Notes: generated by a model not told the origin, from the letters alone. 64,000 nucleotides of DNA from Streptomyces nymphaeiformis (GCF_014203895.1 NZ_JACHJY010000009.1:62001-126000), one strand, 5' to 3'. Counted from the stretch's first letter, positions 27,471-36,549 are shown. Made by a program: numbers and translations.

Positions 27471-29222
27471 GTGCTCTTCGAGGTGTGGGCGCCGAGCGCC
27501 CGTGACCGGGTGACGCTGGAGCTGAACGGCTCCGACCATCCCCTGGACCGGGACGCCGAGCGGGACGGCTGGTGGTCCGGCGTGGTGCCCGCCGGGGACG
27601 GCGACCGGTACGGCTTCTCGCTCGACGGCGGGCCCGTGCTGCCCGACCCGCGCTCCCGCCGGCAGCCCGACGGGCCCGACGGCCTGAGCGCGGTCGTCGA
27701 CCACTCGGCGTACGCCTGGGCCCACGAGTCGCCTCGGCTGCGGCTGCGCGGCGCCGTCCTGTACGAGCTGCACGTCGGCACCTTCACCCCGGAGGGCACG
27801 CTCGACGCGGCGGCCGCGCGGCTCGGGGAGCTCGCGGGCCTCGGCATCACCCATGTGGAGCTGATGCCGCTGTGCCCGTTCCCCGGGGTGCGGGGCTGGG
27901 GGTACGACGGGGTGGCGCCGTGGGCGGTCCACGAGCCGTACGGCGGTCCCGAGGCGCTGAAGCGGTTCACGGACACGGCGCACGGCCTCGGCATGGGCGT
28001 CGTCCTCGACGTGGTGCACAACCACCTGGGCCCGTCCGGGAACCATCTCCCGTCCTTCGGGCCGTACTTCACGGACACCCACCACACGCCGTGGGGCGCG
28101 GCGGTGAACCTGGACGCGCCGGGTTCGGACGAGGTCCGGGCGTACTTCCTGGGGAGCGCGCTCGCCTGGTTGCGGGACTACCGGATCGACGGGCTGCGGC
28201 TCGACGCCGTGCACGCCCTCGCCGACACGCGGGCCCTGACCTTCCTGGAGGAACTCTCCGCCGCCGTGGATGAGTTGGCGAAGGAGCAGGGCCGCCAGCA
28301 CTTCCTGATCGCCGAGTCCGACCTCGCCGACCCGCGCACGACCACCCCGCGCACGCTCGGCGGCCTCGGTGTGCACGCCCAGTGGAACGACGACTTCCAC
28401 CACGCCCTGCACACCGCCCTGACGGGCGAGTCGCAGGGCTACTACGCCGACTTCGCGCGCGCCCCGATGGCGGCGCTCGCCAAGACCCTCACCCGGGTCT
28501 TCTTCCACGACGGCACGTACTCCGGCTTCCGCGGCCGCCACCACGGGCGGCCGGTGGACCGGGAGCGCACCCCCGCCCACCGCTTCCTGGGGTACGCGCA
28601 GACGCACGACCAGATCGGCAACCGGGCGCTCGGCGACCGCCTCTCCGCCTCCCTCTCCCCCGGTCTGCTCGCCTGCGCGGCGACGCTCGTCCTCACCGGC
28701 CCCGCGGTCCCGATGCTGTTCATGGGCGAGGAGTGGGGCGCGAGCACGCCCTGGATGTACTTCACCGACCACACCGACCCGGAGCTCGCGGAGGCCGTAC
28801 GGCGGGGCCGCAAGCGGGAGTTCGCCGCGCACGGCTGGTCCGAGGACGAGGTCCCCGACCCGCAGGAGCCGGCCACCCGCGACCGCTCGGTCCTCGACCG
28901 GACCGAGCGCGAGCGGGACCCGCACAAGCGGCTCCTCGCCTGGCACCGCCAGCTCATCGCCCTGCGCCGCACGCTGCCCGACCTGACGGACCCGGACCTG
29001 GCGGGGGTGAAGGCGGCCTTCGACGAGGAGGCCCGCTGGCTGGCCTTCCGGCGCGGCGTCCTGCGGGTGGCGGTGAACCTGGGCAAGGAGCCGGCGGTGA
29101 TCCCGCTCGGCTCCAACGGCCGCGACCGCGTCCTGGCCGCCTGGGACCCGGTCGAGTCCCCGGCGGCGGACGGCGTCCTCCGCCTCCCCGGCGAGTCGGC
29201 GATCGTCCTCACGGACGGCTGA
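27471..29222 (+). CDS. treZ: Maltooligosyltrehalose trehalohydrolase TreZ (GH13)
   Basis: A 583-residue cytoplasmic enzyme that releases free trehalose from maltooligosyl trehalose, the last step of the TreX-TreY-TreZ route. An N-terminal beta domain (FEVWAPSARDRVTLELNG) leads into the GH13 barrel. LYELHVGTFTPEGT near 99-112 and GWGYDGV near 143 are TreZ hallmarks; catalytic positions are GLRLDAVHAL with Asp 245, IAESD with Glu 282, and THDQIGN near 379. GTG 27471 is chosen because GAGGGG lies about 7 bases upstream and the protein then starts at the conserved FEVWAP; TTG 27447 is also in frame. It is convergent with the M24 peptidase gene, 7 bases apart. Confidence 0.96.
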   Translation: MLFEVWAPSARDRVTLELNGSDHPLDRDAERDGWWSGVVPAGDGDRYGFSLDGGPVLPDPRSRRQPDGPDGLSAVVDHSAYAWAHESPRLRLRGAVLYELHVGTFTPEGTLDAAAARLGELAGLGITHVELMPLCPFPGVRGWGYDGVAPWAVHEPYGGPEALKRFTDTAHGLGMGVVLDVVHNHLGPSGNHLPSFGPYFTDTHHTPWGAAVNLDAPGSDEVRAYFLGSALAWLRDYRIDGLRLDAVHALADTRALTFLEELSAAVDELAKEQGRQHFLIAESDLADPRTTTPRTLGGLGVHAQWNDDFHHALHTALTGESQGYYADFARAPMAALAKTLTRVFFHDGTYSGFRGRHHGRPVDRERTPAHRFLGYAQTHDQIGNRALGDRLSASLSPGLLACAATLVLTGPAVPMLFMGEEWGASTPWMYFTDHTDPELAEAVRRGRKREFAAHGWSEDEVPDPQEPATRDRSVLDRTERERDPHKRLLAWHRQLIALRRTLPDLTDPDLAGVKAAFDEEARWLAFRRGVLRVAVNLGKEPAVIPLGSNGRDRVLAAWDPVESPAADGVLRLPGESAIVLTDG

Positions 29223-29229
29223 TCCGGCG

Positions 29230-30372
29230 TTACTCCACGATCGCCATCTCGTGCGGGGTGTTGTTGAAGCGGCGTCCCGCCCCGTCCTCCGTCGCCGTGA
29301 CGATGTCCTCGATGCGGACGCCGAAGCGGCCCGGGAGGTAGACGCCGGGCTCGATGGAGAAGCACATGCCGGGGACGACGGGGAGCTCCTCGCCCTCGAT
29401 CATGTACGGCGGCTCGTGGGTGGTGACGCCGATGCCGTGGCCGGTGCGGTGGATGAAGTACTCGCCGTAGCCGGCGTCCGTGATGACCTTGCGGGCCGCC
29501 CGGTCGACCTCCTGGCAGGCGACCCCGGGGCGTACGGCCTCGAAGCCGGCCTGTTGGGCCTCGCGGACGAGGTCGTGGACGCGCTGCTCCTCGTCGGTGG
29601 GCTCGCCGACGTGGACGGTGCGGGTGGTGTCGGAGCCGTAGCCGTGCTTGAGGCCTCCGAAGTCGAGGACGACCATGTCGCCGCGCTCGATGGTCCGGTC
29701 GCCGGCCTCGTGGTGCGGGTTGGCGCCGTTGGGTCCCGATCCGACGACGGTGAAGTCGACCTGGGAGTGGCCGAACTCCATGAGGAGCCGGGCGAGGTCG
29801 GCGGCGACGTCGGTCTCCTTGCGGCCGGCGAAGCGGACCTTGAGGATCTCGCCGTACGCCTGGTCGGCGGCGGCCCCGGCGGCCGCGATCCGGGCCAGCT
29901 CGTGGGCGTCCTTGACGCCGCGGAGCATCGGCAGGGCCTCGGTGAGGGAGACGTACGAGGTGCCGGGCAGGGCCGCCTGGAGGCCGAGGAGGTGCATGGC
30001 CCAGGCGTTGTCGCTGACGCCGAAGCGGCCGTCGACGTCGAGGAGCGGGGCGGTGACGGCGTACGGGTCCTTGCCGTCGGTCCAGTCGCGCAGGGTGAGC
30101 GCGGCGGCGCCGGTGGCCTTCTCGGCGTCGGGCGCCTCCAGGGTCGGGACGACGAGCACCGGTTCCTGCCCGGCGGCGAGGACGAGGACGGTGAGCCGCT
30201 CGGTGATCGCGGTCGGCTGGTAGCCGGTGAGGTAGACCAGGTCGGGTCCGGGGGCGACGAGCACGCCCGCGAGTCCGGCCTCTGCGGCGGACTCGGCGGC
30301 CCGGGTCATCCGGGCCCGGTAGTCGTCCGCGGTGAAGGGCACGACGTCTTCGGGGGCTTCCGTGCGCGGCAT
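29230..30372 (-). CDS. M24 family metallopeptidase (Xaa-Pro aminopeptidase-like)
   Basis: A 380-residue cytoplasmic peptidase with the pita-bread fold. The N-terminal creatinase-like domain reads GPDLVYLTGYQPTA. The dinuclear metal site is complete: VVLDFGGLKHGYGSDTTRTV (two Asp, near 238 and 249), HRTGHGIG (His near 313), SIEPGVY (Glu) and VRIEDIV (last Glu). It would remove an N-terminal residue preceding proline or act on a related dipeptide. Start ATG 30372 is preceded by GAGGAG at good spacing; an upstream ATG at 30414 would add 14 residues and is rejected. No operon partner is clear. Confidence 0.92.
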   Translation of the reverse strand: MPRTEAPEDVVPFTADDYRARMTRAAESAAEAGLAGVLVAPGPDLVYLTGYQPTAITERLTVLVLAAGQEPVLVVPTLEAPDAEKATGAAALTLRDWTDGKDPYAVTAPLLDVDGRFGVSDNAWAMHLLGLQAALPGTSYVSLTEALPMLRGVKDAHELARIAAAGAAADQAYGEILKVRFAGRKETDVAADLARLLMEFGHSQVDFTVVGSGPNGANPHHEAGDRTIERGDMVVLDFGGLKHGYGSDTTRTVHVGEPTDEEQRVHDLVREAQQAGFEAVRPGVACQEVDRAARKVITDAGYGEYFIHRTGHGIGVTTHEPPYMIEGEELPVVPGMCFSIEPGVYLPGRFGVRIEDIVTATEDGAGRRFNNTPHEMAIVE

Positions 30373-30484
30373 GGGGCTTCTCCTCGGCTGTTCGACATCG
30401 TCGTCGTACAGCATCCTGCCGGGCGGGGGCGCGGGACGCGACCGGATGGGGGGCGGCTCGGGGGCGGCCCGGACCGGGCCGGGG

Positions 30485-31444
30485 TCAGCGGCGGTCGGGG
30501 CCCTGGGCGATGAGCCGCTCCAGGAGTTCCTGGAAGTCGTCGCCGACGACGATCCGCAGGTCGCCGCGCTCCTCGTCGTGCTCGCTGAGCTGGGTGAGCG
30601 TGCCGTCCCGCCACCAGAAGACGTACGGGCTGATGGCGCCCGGCACGTCCTCGTACCCGGCGGCGGCGAAGGAGGCCATCGCGCCGAGGGCCGGGATGAT
30701 CGAGGTGTCCCGGATGGGGTGGAAGGCGAGCTGGTGCCGGAAGGGCAGGGCGACGAGCGCGCCGTGCTCGCCGAGCGGGAGGCCGGTGACGCGCCGGACG
30801 ACGCCGTCGAGGTCGAGGACGCGGCTCGCGGTGTAGAAGGAGTCGCCGAGGATGATCTCGAAGCACATGCCGTCGGCGTCGCGGACGGTCTCGTGCTCCT
30901 CGACGGGCAGTCCCCGCAGGTTGCGCAGGGCCCGGTCGCGCAGCTGCGCGTGGTCCCCGAGCCGTTCGAGGGCCTCGTCGGTGAGCATCATGACGCTCTC
31001 CGGCAGGTCGAGGGCGAGGACCTCGTAGAGGCCGGGGGCGACGGTCCTGGCGTAGCCGAAGGCGCCGGCGTCGATGCCGTCGCCGCTGACGACCCGGGGG
31101 TAGAGCTGGGCGCGGATCTGCTCGGGCGGCAGGGTGTCGAGCGCGGAGGGTCCGTCCATGGCGCGGACGACGAGGCCGACGTGGCGCTGGATCATGCCGG
31201 GCCAGACGCGGGTGCCGCGCGGGTCCTGGTGGCAGACGGCGGCGAGGTTGCCGAGGCCGAAGCGGCGGCCCTTGTCGTCGACGACGTGGCCGGCGTAGAC
31301 GGTGACCTCCAGGCCGAGTTCGGCGAAGGTCTCGCGGACGCGGCCGCGGAAGACCGCGGCCTCGCGCTGGGAGAAGTACGCGAACTCGGGGTCCCTCGGT
31401 GCGTCGTCGCCGTCCCGCCTGGGTCCTCGTCGCAGCCACCCCAC
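30485..31444 (-). CDS. Conserved hypothetical protein, DUF1444-like
   Basis: A 319-residue soluble protein that I do not recognise with certainty. It begins with a charged segment, then FAYFSQREAAVFRGRVRETFAELGLEVTVYAGHVVDDKGRRFGLGNLA, a pattern like immunity- or DUF1444-like proteins that read as mixed alpha/beta. The middle LPFRHQLAFHPIRD and the end DLRIVVGDDFQELLERLI are well formed and hydrophobically patterned, which supports a real gene. Start GTG 31444. It lies between the M24 peptidase gene (112 bases downstream) and the LysR gene (49 bases upstream), all leftward. Confidence 0.6.
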   Translation of the reverse strand: MGWLRRGPRRDGDDAPRDPEFAYFSQREAAVFRGRVRETFAELGLEVTVYAGHVVDDKGRRFGLGNLAAVCHQDPRGTRVWPGMIQRHVGLVVRAMDGPSALDTLPPEQIRAQLYPRVVSGDGIDAGAFGYARTVAPGLYEVLALDLPESVMMLTDEALERLGDHAQLRDRALRNLRGLPVEEHETVRDADGMCFEIILGDSFYTASRVLDLDGVVRRVTGLPLGEHGALVALPFRHQLAFHPIRDTSIIPALGAMASFAAAGYEDVPGAISPYVFWWRDGTLTQLSEHDEERGDLRIVVGDDFQELLERLIAQGPDRR

Positions 31445-31493
31445 GCCCGTCCGCCTTCCGTCGCCGTTGCGCCCAGGGTAGCGACTGCGGATG

Positions 31494-32375
31494 TCAGCGC
31501 TTGAGCCGTCCGGCGAACTCGGCCACCGGGCCCGTGGCTTCGGGGTGCGCGCCGGCCGGGACGAGGAGTTCGGTGCGGTGCACGAGCCGGGGCGCGACGA
31601 GGGAGACGGCCGTGGCGCCCGGGACGCCCTGCGCGGCGGACAGCGGCAGCAGGGCCAGACCGCGCCCGGCGGCGGCCAGGACGGCGAGGGTGCGGGTGTC
31701 GGTGCCGTCGTAGCGCAGGCCGGGGCGGAAGCCGCGCCCGGCGGGCCCGCCGTGGACGGCCCGGAGCCGGTCGAGGGGAACGCCGGCGGCGGGGGCGTCC
31801 AGCCAGCGGGCGTCGACGAGGTCGTCGAGGCGGAGCCCGGGACGTCCAGCGAGGGGGTGGTGGTCGGGCAGGACGACGGCGAGCGGTTCCTCGGCGACGG
31901 CGGTCGCGGAGAGCGGGGCGACGTCGGGGAGCCGCAGCGGGTCGCTGGGGGCGGCGATGCCGTCGACGAGCCCGGCGTCGGCCTCGCCGGTGGCGACGGC
32001 GACGGGCACCCGCTCGCGGGGCAGGGCGTGCAGGGTGACGCCGGTGGCGGGCAGGGCGGCGACGGTACGGGCGGTGAGGGCGAGCGGGGAGGCGGCGACG
32101 TCCAGGGTCGTGCGGGGCGCGGCGGTGAACCGTTCGAGGTCGGCGCGGGCCGCGTCGAGACGGAGCAGCAGCGCCCCGGCGTGTTCCAGGAGCCGCTCCC
32201 CGGCCGGGGTGGGGGCGACGGGCCGCCGGGTGAGCAGGGGGAGCCCGAGGTCGGACTCCAGGGCGGCGATGTGCTGGGAGACGGCGGACTGGGTGTAGCC
32301 GAGGTCGCGCGCGGCCTCGGAGAAGGAGGCGAGACGGACGACGGTGACGTACGTGCGGAGGAGGTGCGGGTCCAC
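31494..32375 (-). CDS. LysR family transcriptional regulator
   Basis: A 293-residue DNA-binding regulator. The winged HTH occupies about residues 1-60 with SFSEAARDLGYTQSAVSQHIAALE, the classic LysR recognition region, then the linker and the periplasmic-binding-like effector domain (LDVAASPLALTARTVAALP onward, ending near PVAEFAGRLK). It probably activates or represses a nearby operon in response to a small ligand; the target cannot be told because the flanking genes run in the same direction (TPR gene 3 bases upstream, hypothetical downstream). Start GTG 32375 gives the standard beginning DPHLLRTYVTV. Confidence 0.93.
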   Translation of the reverse strand: MDPHLLRTYVTVVRLASFSEAARDLGYTQSAVSQHIAALESDLGLPLLTRRPVAPTPAGERLLEHAGALLLRLDAARADLERFTAAPRTTLDVAASPLALTARTVAALPATGVTLHALPRERVPVAVATGEADAGLVDGIAAPSDPLRLPDVAPLSATAVAEEPLAVVLPDHHPLAGRPGLRLDDLVDARWLDAPAAGVPLDRLRAVHGGPAGRGFRPGLRYDGTDTRTLAVLAAAGRGLALLPLSAAQGVPGATAVSLVAPRLVHRTELLVPAGAHPEATGPVAEFAGRLKR

Positions 32376-32378
32376 GGA

Positions 32379-32900
32379 TCAGGATCCGAATGGGGTCTTC
32401 AGCAGGTCCTTGGCGTAGTGCGCGAGGGAGCGGTTGTAGCGGGGCAGCAGGGGTGCGAGGGCGCCGAGGGCGAGGGAGGCGGCCTCGCGGTCGCGGCCGG
32501 TGTCGGCGAGGGCGAGGGCGAGGAAGGCGTCGACGGCGCCGGAGAGCGCCTGCTCGTCGGCGTCGAGCCGGTCGGCGGGGATCTCCCGTTCGGCGGTGAG
32601 GAGTTCGACGCTGCGGTCGGGGCGGCCGAGGTTGCGCAGGCTGCTGGCGAGCTGGATGACGGCGCGGCGGCGGCGCAGTCCGGTCAGGCCGAGGTCGAGG
32701 GCCCGCTGGTAGTGGACGACGGCTTCCTCGGGCATGCCGGTGGAGTCGTGGGCGGCGCCCAGCTCGAAGACGGCGGCCGCGTCGTCGGAGCGTTCGGCGG
32801 CGAGGGCGGCGACCCGGTCGCGGAAGTCGGCGGGCTCCAGGTCGTCGAGGCGCGCCCAGAGGGCGGCGACGCGGGTCTCCCAGTCGTGATCGTTCGTCAT
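32379..32900 (-). CDS. Tetratricopeptide-repeat protein
   Basis: A 173-residue all-helical protein. Residues 43-110 hold TPR-like pairs (AVFELGAAHDSTGMPEEAVVHYQRALDLGL, then QLASSLRNLGRPDRSVELL), and a third pair follows (DAFLALALADTGRDREA). Such repeats bind partner proteins; the partner is unknown. The family is common in Streptomyces as a stand-alone short protein. Its stop lies 3 bases before the LysR start, so both are likely translated from one message. Start ATG 32900; it diverges from the amidotransferase gene. Confidence 0.82.
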   Translation of the reverse strand: MTNDHDWETRVAALWARLDDLEPADFRDRVAALAAERSDDAAAVFELGAAHDSTGMPEEAVVHYQRALDLGLTGLRRRRAVIQLASSLRNLGRPDRSVELLTAEREIPADRLDADEQALSGAVDAFLALALADTGRDREAASLALGALAPLLPRYNRSLAHYAKDLLKTPFGS

Positions 32901-32996
32901 GCGGCCACCCTAACGGGAGCGACATAAGCGTCCGTGATGGCGAGTCCATGAATCATCGTTGGACGTGAACGAGGGGTGCGGCCGAGCATGAGGGCC

Positions 32997-33740
32997 ATGA
33001 ACACACACACGCACACCCCCCGGATCGCCCTGGTCGGCGACCGCTCCCCGCACGTCCGCTCGCACGTCCGCGTCCCGGTCCTCCTGGACGCCCTCGCCGA
33101 GCGGGACGGCCTCGCGCTCGACGCGTACTGGATCCCGACGGCCGACGCGGAGGCCCCGGGCGCGGTGGAGGGCTTCGACGCGGTGTGGGTGCTGCCGGGC
33201 AGCCCGTACGCGAGCGAGGCGGGGGCGCTCGCGGCGATCCGTACGGCCCGCGAGGACGGCATCCCCTTCCTCGGCACCTGCGCCGGCTTCCAGCACGCCC
33301 TGATCGAGTACGCGCGGGACGTCTGCGGCCTGGAGCGGGCGGCGCACGCCGAGAACGACCCGGAGGCCGACCCGGGCGACCTGCTGATCGCACCGCTGGC
33401 CTGCTCGCTGGTGGGCCACGAGGGCGTCGTACGGGTCACCCCGGGCACGCTCGCCGAGAAGGCGCTCGGCGCGGAGCGGACGACGGAGCGCTACCACTGC
33501 AACTACGGCGCCGACAGCCGCCACCTGGACACCCTGCGGGCCCACGGCCTGCGCTTCTCGGGCGCGGACGAGGAGGGCGGCATCCGCATCGCCGAACTCC
33601 CCTCGCACCCCTTCTTCCTGGCGACCCTCTTCCAGCCGGAACTGGCGGGCGACGGCACCCGCCCGCACCCGATCGTCCGGGCGCTGGCGGTGGCGGCGAC
33701 GGAGCACGCGTCGCGCGTCGTGTCGCCGCAGGCCGCGTAG
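32997..33740 (+). CDS. CTP-synthase-like glutamine amidotransferase-related protein
   Basis: A 247-residue class-I amidotransferase-fold protein, similar to the C-terminal domain of CTP synthase. The nucleophile region is PFLGTCAGFQHALIEY with a Cys near residue 87. Where true glutaminases have FHPE, this chain has TLFQPEL, so the catalytic His is replaced by Gln. A related family annotated as CTP synthase C-terminal region-related proteins has this feature, as I recall. It may hydrolyse another amide or have lost activity. Starts at 32997 (ATG) or 32988 (ATG) are both possible. It is convergent with the kinase gene. Confidence 0.75.
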   Translation: MNTHTHTPRIALVGDRSPHVRSHVRVPVLLDALAERDGLALDAYWIPTADAEAPGAVEGFDAVWVLPGSPYASEAGALAAIRTAREDGIPFLGTCAGFQHALIEYARDVCGLERAAHAENDPEADPGDLLIAPLACSLVGHEGVVRVTPGTLAEKALGAERTTERYHCNYGADSRHLDTLRAHGLRFSGADEEGGIRIAELPSHPFFLATLFQPELAGDGTRPHPIVRALAVAATEHASRVVSPQAA

Positions 33741-33764
33741 GCCGGTCTTTCGGATCAGGCCGGG

Positions 33765-34400
33765 TCACGCCATCGGCACGACGAGGTGGGCGCGGTCGCG
33801 GCCGTGGGCGATCAGGCGGGCGTTGGGTTCGTCGGAGTCCTGGACCCAGCGCTCGGCGTGCGCCCGGTCCTTGCCGAAGCGGACGTGCCGCTCGACGAGC
33901 CGGGGGACGCGGCGGCGGGCGTCCAGGTCGAGGTACCAGGCCTCGTCGAGGAGGGGCAGGACCCCGGCCCAGGCGCCCTCGTCGTGCAGCAGGTAGTTCC
34001 CCTCGGTGACGACGAGGGGAACCTCGGGCGCGACGGGTATCGCCCCGGCGACGGGCTCCTCCAGGGAGCGGTCGAAGGCGGGTGCGTAGACGGTGACGCC
34101 GGGGACGGGGGCGCGCAGCCGGGCGAGGAGCGCGGTGTACCCGGCGGCGTCGAAGGTGTCCGGCGCGCCTTTCCTGCCGGCCCGCCCGAGCCGCTCCAGC
34201 TCGGCCTGCGCCAGGTGGAACCCGTCCATCGGGACGAGGACGGCGAGCCCGTCGAGCCGGGCGACGAGCCGCTCGGCGAGCGTCGACTTCCCGGCCCCGG
34301 GCGCCCCGGCGAGCCCGAGGATCCGCCGCCGCCCGGGCACGGCGAGCGCCCGCGCGCGTGCGTCGAGCCGGTCGAACTCCTGCGCGTCCATGCGGGGCAT
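33765..34400 (-). CDS. P-loop nucleoside/pantothenate-kinase-like protein
   Basis: A 211-residue kinase of the uridine kinase/PanK superfamily. The P-loop is GAPGAGKST near residues 32-40. VPMDGFHLAQAELERLG near 57 holds the catalytic Asp and the phosphate-acceptor loop typical of the YggC/FrcK-like kinases, and TEGNYLLHD near 132 is the second conserved block. The acceptor could be a sugar, pantothenate or a nucleoside; it is not decidable. Starts ATG 34400 and ATG 34391 are both in frame. It lies 30 bases downstream of the DUF3533-type membrane protein gene, in the same direction. Confidence 0.82.
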   Translation of the reverse strand: MPRMDAQEFDRLDARARALAVPGRRRILGLAGAPGAGKSTLAERLVARLDGLAVLVPMDGFHLAQAELERLGRAGRKGAPDTFDAAGYTALLARLRAPVPGVTVYAPAFDRSLEEPVAGAIPVAPEVPLVVTEGNYLLHDEGAWAGVLPLLDEAWYLDLDARRRVPRLVERHVRFGKDRAHAERWVQDSDEPNARLIAHGRDRAHLVVPMA

Positions 34401-34430
34401 TCTCGCACCGGCGCCGCGGATCCGGCCCGC

Positions 34431-35738
34431 TCAGCCGACGGGGACCGGCTGTGCCAGGTGGGGCGTCGAGCGGTGCAGGCCCCGGCGGTCGTACAGGCGG
34501 GTGAGGGCGAGGCCGAGGGCGAGCGAGGCGGCGAAGCCGATGCCGACCATCGTCCAGGCGTGGCCGAGCCCGGCGTCGGTCCGGGCGTCGAAGTAGAGGA
34601 TGGACCGGACGCCGTCGACGACCTGCCGGAACGGTTCGAACGTGGCCAGGAAGCGGTAGAAGTCCGGCAGCGCCTGGATCGGGATGGTGGCGCCGGCCGA
34701 CGGGACGGCCAGACCGATCAGGACCAGCATGGAGACGAGCGGGCCCGGGGTGCCGAAGACGGCGAGCAGGGCCAGCGCGGTGATGCCCATGGCGGCCGTG
34801 GCGCAGGTGCCGAAGAGCCACAGCAGGGTCAGGTTCGAGGCGTCGATGCCGATGACGCCGACGGCCGCCGCCAGGGCGAGCGCGGAGGTCAGCATCGACA
34901 GGACGACCATGAGCGCCGAGCAGACCAGGAAGTGGTGCACCCGGGTGGCGTGCTGGACGGGCTTGACGATGCGGAACGGGCCCTTGTCGCTGGCGGCGTA
35001 GCCGAGATCGGTGTCCACCTGCATGTGGATGACGTTGGCGCCGAGCATGCCGCCGAGGACGAGGACGAGCGCGTAGAAGAAGGCGCTGAGGCCGAGGCCG
35101 CTGTGCTGCCCGAGGGGGTGGCCCTCCTGGATAACCGCCTTCACCGGGTCGGCGACCGTCAGCTGCGCGGCGGCGCCCGCAGCCGGCCGGTGTGCGGCGG
35201 CGGCCTGCCCCAGCTGCTCGCCGACCTCCGCCGAGGTCGTCTCGACGACCTTGCGGTTGATCTCGGTGGCCATCGAGGAGCCGAAGCTTCCTGCGGCCGG
35301 GTTGGTGAGGACCGTCATGGTGGGCTGGTGCGGGGTGTGCTGCGCGGGCCCGGCGAGGGCGGCGACGGAGGCGGAGAAGTCGTCGGGGATGACGAGGGCG
35401 CCGAACACCTTGCCGCGGGCGAGGAGGTCGTCGGCGGTGCGGCGGTCGACCTGCTGCCAGTCGACCTTCTCCTTCAGGTCGGCCGCGCCCGTGATCTGCG
35501 CGGTGATCCGCGCGCCCAGATCGATCCGCTTCCCGGCCACCTGGACGCCCCGGTCCGTGTTGACCAGGGCGATGGGCAGGTCCTTCGTCGAGCCGACCGG
35601 GTCGTCGTTGGCACCCAGGTAGAGCAGCGACAGGACGAACGACAGCAGACCGAGGATCACCGCCGAGGGCAGCCACACGCCGCGCCGGCGCAGCAGCCCG
35701 CGGGCGCTCACGCGCAGCAGGTGGGTGGGTTCGGGCAT
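34431..35738 (-). CDS. DUF3533/YhgE-Pip-type ABC-2-like membrane protein
   Basis: A 435-residue membrane protein. One N-terminal helix (about 24-42) is followed by a large extracytoplasmic domain that includes DLPIALVNTDRGVQVAGKRI and then five helices from about residue 207 to the C-terminus (AFFYALVLVLGGMLGANV, LVCSALMVVLSMLTSALALA and others). This layout matches YhgE/Pip and DUF3533 proteins, related to ABC-2 exporters and often induced by membrane-active compounds. Start ATG 35738 follows GGGAG. It is divergent from a MerR regulator, with a perfect palindrome between them, so MerR control is likely. Confidence 0.85.
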   Translation of the reverse strand: MPEPTHLLRVSARGLLRRRGVWLPSAVILGLLSFVLSLLYLGANDDPVGSTKDLPIALVNTDRGVQVAGKRIDLGARITAQITGAADLKEKVDWQQVDRRTADDLLARGKVFGALVIPDDFSASVAALAGPAQHTPHQPTMTVLTNPAAGSFGSSMATEINRKVVETTSAEVGEQLGQAAAAHRPAAGAAAQLTVADPVKAVIQEGHPLGQHSGLGLSAFFYALVLVLGGMLGANVIHMQVDTDLGYAASDKGPFRIVKPVQHATRVHHFLVCSALMVVLSMLTSALALAAAVGVIGIDASNLTLLWLFGTCATAAMGITALALLAVFGTPGPLVSMLVLIGLAVPSAGATIPIQALPDFYRFLATFEPFRQVVDGVRSILYFDARTDAGLGHAWTMVGIGFAASLALGLALTRLYDRRGLHRSTPHLAQPVPVG

Positions 35739-35800
35739 CACAGGGGGCTCCCGCTTCGATGGGGCGTCGTCGCTGCTCAGCGACAACACTAGAAACCTTC

Positions 35801-35818
35801 ACTCTCTAGCTAGAGAGT
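35801..35818. promoter_or_regulatory. Perfect 18-bp palindromic operator, likely MerR-type
   Basis: ACTCTCTAGCTAGAGAGT is a perfect dyad in the 157-bp gap between the divergent DUF3533 gene (start 35738) and the MerR gene (start 35896). MerR regulators bind such dyads inside the -35/-10 spacer. On the plus strand TTCACT (35799-35804) and TATCTA (35824-35829) frame the dyad with a 19-base spacer, the length typical of MerR promoters, though both hexamers are weak. This fits autoregulation and control of the membrane protein. Confidence 0.75.
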
Positions 35819-35895
35819 GGCACTATCTAGAAGAGCTGTCCATTCGCGGGCCTGGGAGACTGATCACACCCGAAGAGCGTCGAGCGAGAGTGCGC

Positions 35896-36549
35896 ATGAA
35901 GATCTCTGACCTGAGCCGTCTGTCCGGAACGCCGGTCGGAACGATCAAGTACTACCTGCGGGAAGGCCTGCTGCCGCCCGGCCGCCCGCTCGGGGCGACG
36001 CTGACCCTGTACGGCGACGAGCACGTCCAGCGCCTGCGCCTGATCCGCGCCCTGACCGCCCGCGGCGGCCTGTCCATCGCCGCCACCCGTGACGTCCTCA
36101 CGGCGATCGACGAGCCGCTCGACCCGCTCGCCACGCTCGGCGTCGTGCACTACGCGCTGCCGACCCCCGTCGACGCCGCCGAGACGGACGCGGTGGACGA
36201 GCAGGCGCCCCGGGTCGACGAGCTCGTACGCGCCATGGGCTGGGACGTCTCCCCCGACTCCCCGCACCGCCGCGCCCTCGCCGCGAGCCTCATGGACCTC
36301 AGCCGCCTCGGCGTCGAGTACGGCACCGGGGACCTCCTGCCGTACGCCGAACTGGCGGCGGCCGCCGCGAAGCTGGACGTCGACCGGCTCGAGGAGCTCG
36401 ACGACGCCGAGGACCGGCTCAAGCTCGCCGAGCACGCCGCCGTCGTCGTCCTCCTCCTGGAACCGGTCCTGGCCCTGCTGCGTCGTATGGCCCAGGAGAA
36501 CGAGACCCGCCGCAGGGCGGCGTGGGCGCGCACGCCCGAGAACCCGTAG
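35896..36549 (+). CDS. MerR family transcriptional regulator
   Basis: A 217-residue regulator. The MerR HTH spans residues 1-70: MKISDLSRLSGTPVGTIKYYLREGLLPPGRP, then the wing with YGDEHVQRLRLIRALTARGGLSIAATRDVL. The C-terminal 140 residues are helical and acidic with no Cys-rich metal site, so a hydrophobic drug-like ligand is more likely than a metal. Start ATG 35896 gives the conserved beginning; GTG 35890 adds two residues. The divergent DUF3533-type membrane protein and the palindrome at 35801-35818 make it the probable local regulator of an efflux or envelope-stress function. Confidence 0.92.
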   Translation: MKISDLSRLSGTPVGTIKYYLREGLLPPGRPLGATLTLYGDEHVQRLRLIRALTARGGLSIAATRDVLTAIDEPLDPLATLGVVHYALPTPVDAAETDAVDEQAPRVDELVRAMGWDVSPDSPHRRALAASLMDLSRLGVEYGTGDLLPYAELAAAAAKLDVDRLEELDDAEDRLKLAEHAAVVVLLLEPVLALLRRMAQENETRRRAAWARTPENP

